Positions 1 through 5,421 of a stretch of 7,203 nucleotides of DNA are shown here, piece after piece. The notes below the pieces were generated by a model that searched no databases, had not been told where the DNA came from, and worked only from the letters and a program-made list of their open reading frames with translations. Origin of the DNA: Methanomassiliicoccales archaeon (GTDB lineage: Archaea > Thermoplasmatota > Thermoplasmata > Methanomassiliicoccales > UBA472). The stretch's first letter is position 1. The number at the start of each line of letters is the position of its first letter. Where the stretch lies: positions 1 through 7,203 of the forward strand of contig JALOTM010000039.1 of NCBI GenBank assembly GCA_025457905.1, in the 5' to 3' direction. The position numbers and the translations under genes are program-made.

Positions 1-942
1 CTGGTCCTCAGCCACCAGGACTATGGGCCTTTCATAGGTCACAAGCCAACCACCATAGATAGGCAGGCCTTCCAGCCAGATGCTCAGCGCTCCTTGGATG
101 TATGCTCCGGCCACGCTGTGGGGCCCCCTGACGTCCAGGACGGTCGCCCCCTTGGCCTGCGCCATCTGGAACTCGCGGGGCGACATGGGGAATGGCTCGG
201 GGAGGCCGCTCATGGCCGGATGACTGTGCAGGTTCAGCATCTCCATCTTCCTGAAGTAGGGAGGGCGGTCGAGGCGCTCCTCCATCTTGATGCGAACGAA
301 CTCCTCCTCGCTCAAGGACAGCATGCGGTTGTGCGCTCGCTCCAGGCCGATGGTGCTGAAGGGTCTTTCGCTTATGTCCGCCCCACAGACCGAGCCGGCG
401 CCGTGGCCTGGCAGTACCATGCAGCCGTCCCCGAGCGGCACGAGCTTCCCATGGATGCTCGAGAACAGGGCGTGGGAGAGCCTCTCCCTCTTATCTGGCC
501 CAGGAAGGTCCGTCCGGCCCACGTCGCCCACGAAAAGGGTGTCGCCGGTGAATGCCGCCACCGCATCCTCGCCGGCCGAATGGTCGTAGAGGGCATAGCT
601 CATGCTCTCCTCGGTGTGCCCAGGCGTGTGCAGGGCTTTCAGCTCCAGGCCCCCGAAGCGCACCGACTCCCCATCGCCCATCGTGGTGCCATAGTCCCAG
701 TCCAGGCCAGGGCCGTGACGAACCTGGGCGCCTGACCGCTCCATGAGCTCCATGGAGCCTATCACGTAGTCCTCGTTGCGGTGCGTCTCGAAAACATGGG
801 TGATGCGCGCGCCCTCCCTGGAGGCCATCTCCAAGTACAGCTCGACATCTCGCCTCGGATCGATGACGAAGGCCTTAGAGCCCTCGATCACCAAGTAAGA
901 GAAGTGCGCCAGCCCTTCCGCCTCAATCCTTTGCAGCTGCAG
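1..942 (-). CDS. MBL-fold hydrolase with rhodanese domain, persulfide dioxygenase type (3' end outside window)
   Basis: Likely acts in the cytoplasm on persulfide or sulfane sulfur, like ETHE1/CstB-type enzymes. About 314 residues are visible and the frame is open to the left edge. Residues about 1-230 are a metallo-beta-lactamase fold. They contain VIDPRRD (26-32), ETHRNED (52-58), HTPGHTEES (105-113), GDTLFVGDVGRTDLPG (133-148) and, further on, LPGHGAGSVCG. The ETHE1 iron triad would map to H54, H109 and D134. The second histidine of the usual HxHxD motif is replaced by N56. A rhodanese-like domain follows (TVLDVRGPHSVAGAYIQGAL). At its active-site loop the sequence reads VLVAEDQ, with no cysteine, so this copy is probably inactive. 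A second rhodanese domain may lie outside the window. No ATG, GTG or TTG is suitably placed. CTG at 942-940 fits family alignment and follows GGGGGCGATC with a seven-base gap, so the exact start is uncertain. Family assignment is firm; substrate is inferred. Confidence 0.85.
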   Translation of the reverse strand, partial: MQLQRIEAEGLAHFSYLVIEGSKAFVIDPRRDVELYLEMASREGARITHVFETHRNEDYVIGSMELMERSGAQVRHGPGLDWDYGTTMGDGESVRFGGLELKALHTPGHTEESMSYALYDHSAGEDAVAAFTGDTLFVGDVGRTDLPGPDKRERLSHALFSSIHGKLVPLGDGCMVLPGHGAGSVCGADISERPFSTIGLERAHNRMLSLSEEEFVRIKMEERLDRPPYFRKMEMLNLHSHPAMSGLPEPFPMSPREFQMAQAKGATVLDVRGPHSVAGAYIQGALSIWLEGLPIYGGWLVTYERPIVLVAEDQ

Positions 943-983
943 ACGATCGCCCCCTGCCCTGAGTTCAAGGATTCCACGCCCGG

Positions 984-994
984 GCTTAATAAGC
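984..994. promoter_or_regulatory. palindromic TATA-like element, divergent promoter
   Basis: GCTTAATAAGC is a perfect dyad in the short gap between two divergent genes. Read rightward it sits about 26 bases (centre) before the TTG start region of the alpha/beta hydrolase. Read leftward, the same spacing predicts a transcript start near 964, giving the MBL-rhodanese gene a leader of about 22 bases that contains a G-rich Shine-Dalgarno-like run. The symmetry suggests one box serving both directions. This is inferred from composition and spacing only. Confidence 0.45.
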
Positions 995-1017
995 TTGGCG
1001 AGGAAGCACTAGGCAGT

Positions 1018-2013
1018 TTGAAATGCGCACTCGTGTCTATTGGGCCCGTGAACCTCCTCTGGCTGGCGCTCGTCCCCCTGCTGGTGATAGGTGTCCTCGT
1101 CCTGGCCTCGGCCACGGTCCTGGCCATCAACCGCCGGCGCATCCCCCCACCCTGCGGCTTCGTGGAGACGGGGAGGGGCTCCCTGCACTATTGCGAGAAG
1201 GGTCAGGGGCCTCCGGTGGTCATGCTGCATGGCAGCAACGGCTCGCTGCAGGACTTCCGCCTGTCGGTGATGGACTCCCTTTCCGATGAGTTCAGGGTAA
1301 TGGCCTTGGACCGCCCCGGCCACGGCCACAGTCCCAGGCCTGAGGGCGACCATGGAACATGCGCATGGCATGGGGAGGCGGCCAGGGAGGCCTGGACGAA
1401 GCTGGGCATGAAGAGGCCCATCGTGGTGGGCCACTCCTCGGCCGCGGCGGTGGTGATGGACCTCGCGGTGAGGAGCCCCCAGGACATCTCCGCGGCGGTG
1501 CTCCTTTCGGGTGTGGTGCACTCCTTCGAGGGAGGGGATGTGCCCGTCATGGGTCTCTACAAGCTGCTTAAAAGGAGGTACCTCGGGACCTTCCTGCTCT
1601 GGACCTTGTTCCTTCCCTTCGGGAGCCTGTTGGGAGGGTGGCTGCTGAAGTTCACCTTCGCCCCCGACCAGGTGCCCCCGGAGTATCGCCGTCAGGGCAT
1701 AGCCTTGGCCCTCAGGCCCGGGCCCCTAAGGGCGGAGGCCGATGACCTGGAGTGCCTGGCTCCGACATTGAGGGCCATCGAGGACCGGTACAGCGAGGTA
1801 CGGGTGCCCTTGATCATGTTAGTGGGAGCGGAGGACCGCAACGTCCCTCCCCAGGGGCAGAGCGTCCGCCTGCGGAGCGAGGTCGCGGGCTCGGAGCTGG
1901 AGCTCCTGGAGAAGACCGGGCATATGCCCATGTTCACCCAGCCTGAGGCGGTGCTGAGGGCGGTGAGGAGGGCCAAGGAACTTGCAGCGGACCGGGGGAC
2001 AGCGCAAGCTTGA
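1018..2013 (+). CDS. alpha/beta hydrolase with N-terminal membrane anchor
   Basis: Serine hydrolase of the alpha/beta fold, with about 331 residues from the TTG start chosen here. An N-terminal hydrophobic helix (roughly residues 11-36, NLLWLALVPLLVIGV onward) followed by NRRR predicts membrane anchoring. The fold landmarks are all present. VVMLHGSNGS is the HG oxyanion segment near residue 72. GHSSA is the nucleophile elbow with S140. LVGAEDRNVP supplies acid D273, and TGHMPMF supplies H302. A second hydrophobic stretch (LLWTLFLPFGSLLGGWLL) lies in the cap region and may line a lipophilic pocket. The open frame extends up to 781, but that part overlaps the opposite-strand MBL gene and is not family-like. 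TTG 1018 sits just after the predicted transcription start; GTG 1033 or GTG 1048 are alternatives. The substrate is unknown; esterase, lipase or haloperoxidase-like activity are all possible. The radical SAM gene follows after 39 bases. Confidence 0.8.
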   Translation: MKCALVSIGPVNLLWLALVPLLVIGVLVLASATVLAINRRRIPPPCGFVETGRGSLHYCEKGQGPPVVMLHGSNGSLQDFRLSVMDSLSDEFRVMALDRPGHGHSPRPEGDHGTCAWHGEAAREAWTKLGMKRPIVVGHSSAAAVVMDLAVRSPQDISAAVLLSGVVHSFEGGDVPVMGLYKLLKRRYLGTFLLWTLFLPFGSLLGGWLLKFTFAPDQVPPEYRRQGIALALRPGPLRAEADDLECLAPTLRAIEDRYSEVRVPLIMLVGAEDRNVPPQGQSVRLRSEVAGSELELLEKTGHMPMFTQPEAVLRAVRRAKELAADRGTAQA

Positions 2014-2041
2014 AGCTAGCATTCTCCATCATCCCCTCTCT

Positions 2042-2046
2042 GGAGG
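2042..2046 (+). promoter_or_regulatory. Shine-Dalgarno site of the radical SAM gene
   Basis: GGAGG lies six bases before the ATG at 2053, an ideal anti-Shine-Dalgarno match. It fixes the start of the B12-binding radical SAM gene. It also shows that this genome uses leadered, SD-driven initiation alongside apparently leaderless genes. Confidence 0.75.
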
Positions 2047-2052
2047 AAGAGC

Positions 2053-3465
2053 ATGAAGGTGTTCCTATCCACCCCTCCTGGCCAAACGATGGAGAAATGG
2101 CCGCCCCTGGGCCTGCTGTACCTGGCGTCCAACCTACGTGAGGAGCGCAGGGACGAGGTGGTGGTCTGCGACGCCTTCTGCACTGGGATGAGCGGCGACC
2201 AGTTGGTGGCCAGGATCGTAAAGGAGAGGCCGGACGTCATCGGCCTGAACTGTTCCACTCACACCTTCCTCGAGGCCATCGGCGTCCTTGAGAGGGCCAG
2301 CCAGGCTCTGCCAGAGAGCTGGATCGTCCTGGGAGGCTACCATGCCACCTTCGCCACCGAGAAAATCCTGAGGTCCTACCCCTTCGTGGATTACATCATC
2401 CGGGGGGAGGCGGAGTGGTCTCTGGTCGACCTGCTCAACCATCTCGAGCGCGGCGCGGAACCCGCCGAGGTGGAGGGCATTAGCTACCTGAAGGACGGCA
2501 TGATGGTCGACAGGCCCATCAGCCTGATCGAGGACCTGGACTCGCTGCCCTTCCCAGAGAGGAGCATGCTGGGCGATATGAGATACGGCTATACGCACGC
2601 AGGGATCCCGCTGACCTTCGGCAAGTTCACCACCATCTCCTCCTCCCGCGGCTGTCCCTTCCGCTGCGCCTATTGCTCCTGCGCGGCGTTCTCACTTAAC
2701 AAATGGAGGCCGCGCAGCCCGGAGAACGTGGTCGAGGAGCTGGAGTCCATCTATACCGAGGGCTACGAGAGCTGCGTCTTCGTGGACGACAACTTCACCC
2801 ACAACCCCAAGCGGGCGGAGCAGATCTGCGAGCTCATAAGGGAGCGCAGGATACGCATGCAGCTGTACTGCGAGGGGAGGGTGGACTCGGCCTCCAAGGA
2901 GCTGATGGGGGCCCTCAAAAGGGCAGGATTCAACGTCATCTACTTCGGCGCGGAGAGCGCCTCCCCCCGCACCCTGGACTATTTCAACAAGCACATAACC
3001 CCGGAGAAGACCTCCCGGGCCATCGCCAACGCCAAGCAGGCGGGCATGCTGGTGGTCACCTCCTACATAATCGGGGCGCCGGTGGAGGGGGAGGAGGACC
3101 TGGCCAAGACCATCTCCTTCATCCGGGAGAACCGGCCGCACGCCGTCCAGGTCAACATCCTGGACTGCTTGGTGGGCACGGGAATATGGGAGGACCTCAA
3201 CCAGCAGGGAAGGGTCCGGCCGGACGACTGGAGGACCAACCACCGCATCTACGAGTACGACCCCTCGCGCTCTCAGGAGCAGCTTCAGGAATCGGTCAAC
3301 CTGGCCTACTCAGAGTGGCTCAAGGGTTGGTGGCGGAGGGAGGGCGTATGGGAGCTTCTCTCCATACTCTACAAGAACCAGACTGCGCGGCGCATCGTCT
3401 TCACCAACCTCCTCAATCCCCATGTGCGCACCCAGATCCGCCAGGGAATGAGGCCGTTCCGATGA
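2053..3465 (+). CDS. B12-binding domain-containing radical SAM protein
   Basis: 470-residue protein with the two-domain layout of cobalamin-dependent radical SAM enzymes, which typically methylate or rearrange unactivated carbons, or close rings. Residues about 1-140 form the B12-binding Rossmann-like domain: VFLSTPPG at the N-terminus, DVIGLNCSTHTF, then WIVLGGYHATF and IIRGEAEWSL. No DxHxxG cobalt-ligand motif is seen, as is common in this class. The radical SAM core follows, with SSRGCPFRCAYC giving the CxxxCxxC cluster ligands C201, C205 and C208. An extra C210 comes just after. Typical core strands are FVDDNFTHNPKRAEQIC and VIYFGAESASPRTLDYF. The C-terminal 70 residues have no recognisable motif. 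The start is set by GGAGG six bases upstream. It could be co-transcribed with the hydrolase before it. The substrate cannot be read from sequence; archaeal relatives include lipid- and cofactor-modifying enzymes, so a lipid or cofactor target is only a guess. Confidence 0.92.
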   Translation: MKVFLSTPPGQTMEKWPPLGLLYLASNLREERRDEVVVCDAFCTGMSGDQLVARIVKERPDVIGLNCSTHTFLEAIGVLERASQALPESWIVLGGYHATFATEKILRSYPFVDYIIRGEAEWSLVDLLNHLERGAEPAEVEGISYLKDGMMVDRPISLIEDLDSLPFPERSMLGDMRYGYTHAGIPLTFGKFTTISSSRGCPFRCAYCSCAAFSLNKWRPRSPENVVEELESIYTEGYESCVFVDDNFTHNPKRAEQICELIRERRIRMQLYCEGRVDSASKELMGALKRAGFNVIYFGAESASPRTLDYFNKHITPEKTSRAIANAKQAGMLVVTSYIIGAPVEGEEDLAKTISFIRENRPHAVQVNILDCLVGTGIWEDLNQQGRVRPDDWRTNHRIYEYDPSRSQEQLQESVNLAYSEWLKGWWRREGVWELLSILYKNQTARRIVFTNLLNPHVRTQIRQGMRPFR

Positions 3466-3505
3466 GCCGGGATGGAGCGCCTCGGGGCGGGACAGTCAAG
3501 CAAGG

Positions 3506-3514
3506 GATTTTCTA
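3506..3514 (+). promoter_or_regulatory. possible TATA box for nitroreductase
   Basis: ATTTTCTAA is the only AT-rich patch between the radical SAM stop and the nitroreductase. Its centre is about 27 bases before ATG 3538, the spacing expected for a leaderless archaeal transcript beginning at that ATG. It overlaps the region between a Shine-Dalgarno-like AAGGG and a mini-ORF start, so the two readings of this stretch compete. Confidence 0.3.
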
Positions 3515-3541
3515 ATGGTGCCTGCAATCAGCCCACGATGA
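3515..3541 (+). CDS. possible 8-residue leader peptide overlapping nitroreductase start
   Basis: ATG at 3515 opens a tiny frame encoding MVPAISPR and ends at TGA 3539-3541. That stop overlaps the nitroreductase ATG as ATGA, the classic layout for translational coupling. AAGGG at 3502-3506 lies eight bases before its start, whereas the nitroreductase itself has no Shine-Dalgarno sequence. A frame this short can arise by chance, so this is a candidate only. Confidence 0.22.
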   Translation: MVPAISPR

Positions 3542-4047
3542 ACACCCTGGAGGCCATCGACACAAGGAGGAGCTGCCGCAGCTTCTCGAGCAGGCCAGTA
3601 GCGCCGGAGGTCTTAGACCGACTGCTGAGGGCCGCCATGCAGGCGCCCTCGGCCGGGAACCAGCAGCCCTGGCAGTTCGTGGTGGTGACGGACCGCAGGA
3701 TCCTGGACGCGGTGGTGGAGGTCAGCCCCAACGCCAGGATGTGCAAGGAAGCGCAGGCGGCAATACTGGTATGCGGGGACACCACCAAGGAGAAGTACCC
3801 CGGGTTCTGGTCTCAGGACTGCGCCGCGGCGGCACAGAACGTGCTCCTGGCGGCGCACGAGCTCGGCCTGGGGGCGGTCTGGACCGGGGCTCATCCCATT
3901 TCCGAGAGGGTGCAGGGCTTTCGGCGGCTCTTCAAGCTGCCCGATGAGGTCGTGCCCCTTTGCCTCATCCCCTTGGGATACCCGGCCAGGGCGGTGGCCC
4001 ATGTGGACCGCTTCCAGCCGGAGCGCATCCACTGGAACGGTTGGTGA
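3538..4047 (+). CDS. nitroreductase family FMN-dependent oxidoreductase
   Basis: 169-residue flavoprotein of the nitroreductase superfamily, expected to be a cytoplasmic FMN-bound homodimer reducing nitro, quinone or similar acceptors with NAD(P)H. The N-terminal DTRRSCRSF (residues 8-16) matches the family SRRSxRxF phosphate-binding segment, and APSAGNQQPWQF (36-47) is the classic FMN-binding loop. CAAAAQNVLLAAHELGLGAVWTG and the C-terminal IPLGYPA are also family hallmarks. Length is at the short end typical of archaeal members. The open frame extends upstream to 3472, but the family alignment begins at the MNTLEAIDTRR start, so ATG 3538 is preferred. There is no Shine-Dalgarno site. Initiation may be leaderless or coupled to the mini-ORF ending at this ATG. 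The gene converges on the CxxCxxCC protein gene with only three bases between stops. The physiological substrate is unknown. Confidence 0.92.
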   Translation: MNTLEAIDTRRSCRSFSSRPVAPEVLDRLLRAAMQAPSAGNQQPWQFVVVTDRRILDAVVEVSPNARMCKEAQAAILVCGDTTKEKYPGFWSQDCAAAAQNVLLAAHELGLGAVWTGAHPISERVQGFRRLFKLPDEVVPLCLIPLGYPARAVAHVDRFQPERIHWNGW

Positions 4048-4050
4048 TCC

Positions 4051-4431
4051 TCAGCGACGGCGACGGGCCTCGGCCTCCTGGTCGATGGTCCGCAGGTGCC
4101 TCCGGAGGCGCCTTCCCTTCGAGGACAGCTCGCCCTTCTCCACGGTGGAGGCGGCGGTGCAGAAGCCGTCGACGAAGATGCGCCCCCGCTCATCGCAGTT
4201 CACCGGGTAGATCTCGCAGCCCGAGGGGCGGTGCTCGTACACCTCGCAGACCTTCCCGTCCCTAAGGAAGAAGCACCGGCCCCCGACGTTCCTCAGCCGG
4301 ATGATGTCGTCAGGCCCCACCTCGCAGAAATCGTCCCGAGAGTGACCTTGCCCCTCCAGGCGGCCTATGTCCTCCTCCGAGAGCTCCATGCGGGTGTCAT
4401 GGCAGCAGCGGCCGCAGCGCGCGCAGATCAG
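4051..4431 (-). CDS. YkgJ-type CxxCxxCC cysteine-cluster protein
   Basis: Small protein (about 126 residues from the CTG used here) of the UPF0153/YkgJ type, thought to bind zinc or an Fe-S cluster; its biochemical role is unknown. The signature CARCGRCC lies at residues 3-10, followed by LSEEDIGRL. Later come single or paired cysteines at about 36, 53, 62, 72 (in RPSGCEIYP), 79 and 91, matching the family RPxxCxxYP hallmark. The C-terminus is basic (EAEARRRR). The first in-frame ATG (4389) comes after the CxxCxxCC motif and would remove four metal ligands, so it is unlikely to be the true start. Upstream there is no in-frame ATG, GTG or TTG before the TAA at 4458-4456. CTG 4431 lies eight bases after GGAGG. 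Alternatively an out-of-frame ATG at 4447 would join this frame if one G of the GGG run were an error, giving MEDLLLICARC. Confidence 0.82.
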   Translation of the reverse strand: MICARCGRCCHDTRMELSEEDIGRLEGQGHSRDDFCEVGPDDIIRLRNVGGRCFFLRDGKVCEVYEHRPSGCEIYPVNCDERGRIFVDGFCTAASTVEKGELSSKGRRLRRHLRTIDQEAEARRRR

Positions 4432-4472
4432 AAGGAGGTCCTCCCATGATAGGACTTAACACCCTAGTGGGA

Positions 4473-4493
4473 TTTATACAAAGCGCTATATAC
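4473..4493. promoter_or_regulatory. divergent promoter of heliorhodopsin and CxxCxxCC gene
   Basis: This AT-rich island holds two TATA-like elements, TTTATACA (4473-4480) and CTATATAC (4486-4493). Rightward, the first is centred about 26 bases before GTG 4502, which fits a leaderless heliorhodopsin transcript. The second would start transcription near 4514. Leftward, TGTATAAAT (4481-4473) predicts a start near 4451, just before the CxxCxxCC gene. Both genes must share this roughly 70-base gap, so their promoters overlap physically. Confidence 0.6.
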
Positions 4494-4501
4494 ATCGAGC
4501 T

Positions 4502-5320
4502 GTGAATCTCCGCGAGGGTGATTGTATAGCAGAGGAGAGTAAGCAAGCAGCTGATCCTAACGACCCGAAATACCTTAAGCTAAAAAAATGGAACCTTGTG
4601 ATGGGGACCCTGCATCTCATCCAGGGCGCGATCATGCTTTTCCTGACCGAGGAAGTCTGGGTGCCGATAACCACCAACTTCTTCAAGTTCCAGGAAGGGG
4701 TGGGGCCCATACCCAACCAAGCGACCCTGGTGGAGGTACCCCTGGGGCCGATGATCGCCCTGTTCATGTTCATGTCCGCCATCGCGCACTACTCCGTGGC
4801 CACGTTCGGCTACAAGTGGTACGTCCGCAACCTCGGCAAGGGGATGAACCCTGCCCGGTGGTACGAGTACGCCATCTCATCGTCGCTCATGATCGTGATC
4901 ATCGCGATATTGAGCGGGCTCAACGACGCCGCTGCGCTGATACTGCTGGTGGGCTGCAATGCCTCCATGAACCTGTTCGGTTACTCCATGGAGCTGCAGA
5001 ACCAGTACACCACCAAGACCAGCTGGATCAACTTCTACTTCGGATCCATCGCCGGCGCCATTGCGTGGATCGCTGTGCTGATGTACTTCTTCGGGGCCGC
5101 CCTGGAGAACTTCGACAACATCCCCAGCTTCGTCTACATCGCCACTGGATTCCTGGTGCTGTTCTGGATCACCTTCCCGGTGAACATGATACTGCAGTAC
5201 CGCCGGAAGGGCCGGTGGAAGGACTACCTGGTAGGGGAGAAGGGATACATCATCCTCAGCCTGGTGTCCAAGTCTCTGTTGGCCTGGACGCTGTTCTTCG
5301 GCATACAGGCCCGGGTCTAG
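4502..5320 (+). CDS. heliorhodopsin
   Basis: Seven-helix retinal-binding membrane protein of the heliorhodopsin family, 272 residues from GTG 4502. Heliorhodopsins sit inverted relative to type-1 rhodopsins (N-terminus inside), and most show no ion pumping; a light-sensing or enzyme-modulating role is proposed. Predicted helices are about 30-49, 80-103, 120-139, 141-163, 175-199, 207-231 and 247-268. The long segment between helices 1 and 2 (50-79) matches the family's extracellular beta-hairpin loop. Helix 3 carries RWYEYAISSSLMIV with counterion E122. Helix 7 carries LSLVSKSLLAW with Schiff-base K257. H38 and H96 match the two conserved inner histidines of the reference protein 48C12 (H23, H80). 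NASMNLFG and LQYRRKGRWKDYLVGE are also family-like. GTG 4502 fits a leaderless transcript. An SD-like GAGGGTGAT at 4514-4522 instead points to ATA 4526 as a start, giving 264 residues. The gene has its own promoter and terminator. Confidence 0.95.
   Translation: MNLREGDCIAEESKQAADPNDPKYLKLKKWNLVMGTLHLIQGAIMLFLTEEVWVPITTNFFKFQEGVGPIPNQATLVEVPLGPMIALFMFMSAIAHYSVATFGYKWYVRNLGKGMNPARWYEYAISSSLMIVIIAILSGLNDAAALILLVGCNASMNLFGYSMELQNQYTTKTSWINFYFGSIAGAIAWIAVLMYFFGAALENFDNIPSFVYIATGFLVLFWITFPVNMILQYRRKGRWKDYLVGEKGYIILSLVSKSLLAWTLFFGIQARV
4514..4522 (+). promoter_or_regulatory. Shine-Dalgarno-like sequence inside annotated heliorhodopsin 5' end
   Basis: GAGGGTGAT closely matches the anti-SD complement GGAGGTGATC. 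The next well-spaced in-frame codon is ATA at 4526, not ATG/GTG/TTG. It is either a real ribosome site for a rare ATA start or a coincidence within codons 5-7 of a leaderless GTG-started frame. Confidence 0.35.
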
Positions 5321-5330
5321 GGCGAAACCC

Positions 5331-5364
5331 GGGGGCTGACGCCCCCCTCTTTTCAATTTCATTT
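5331..5364 (+). terminator. hairpin and T-rich tract after heliorhodopsin
   Basis: A perfect six-base-pair stem GGGGGC/GCCCCC with a TGAC loop starts ten bases after the heliorhodopsin stop. It is followed by CTCTTTTCAATTTCATTTC. Archaeal termination relies mainly on the T-rich tract, which is present here in otherwise GC-rich DNA. This suggests heliorhodopsin is transcribed alone. Confidence 0.6.
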
Positions 5365-5386
5365 CGCTATGCGCTCAGGCGCGCCC

Positions 5387-5392
5387 TTTTAA
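5387..5392 (+). promoter_or_regulatory. TATA-like box of zinc-ribbon/PH gene
   Basis: TTTTAA in the context CCCTTTTAATCG is centred about 26 bases before position 5416. It would give a leader of only about six bases before ATG 5422. No Shine-Dalgarno sequence precedes that ATG, consistent with leaderless-style initiation. Confidence 0.45.
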
Positions 5393-5421
5393 TCGCGCCG
5401 GCCCATTCAAGCTTGATCTGC

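Noticed and set aside
94..735. Long plus-strand open frame opposite the MBL-rhodanese gene
   Set aside because: Its translation shows no family features, and the opposite strand encodes clear MBL and rhodanese motifs over the same span.
781..1017. Upstream extension of the alpha/beta hydrolase frame
   Set aside because: It overlaps the 5' half of the MBL gene and the divergent promoter, and its sequence does not resemble a hydrolase. The membrane anchor begins only after 1048.
2703..3515. 270-codon plus-strand frame within the radical SAM gene
   Set aside because: Glycine/arginine-rich low-complexity translation typical of a shifted frame in high-GC coding DNA; the other frame holds all radical SAM motifs.
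4502..5320. Type-1 (proton- or chloride-pumping) rhodopsin
   Set aside because: The helix 3 and helix 7 motifs match heliorhodopsin, and the type-1 pump motif in helix 3 (DTE/DTD/NTQ-like) is absent.
4588..5421. Long frame in phase with the zinc-ribbon gene extending back through heliorhodopsin
   Set aside because: The upstream part is a shadow of the heliorhodopsin frame, rich in His, Arg and Gly; the real protein starts at ATG 5422 at its zinc ribbon.
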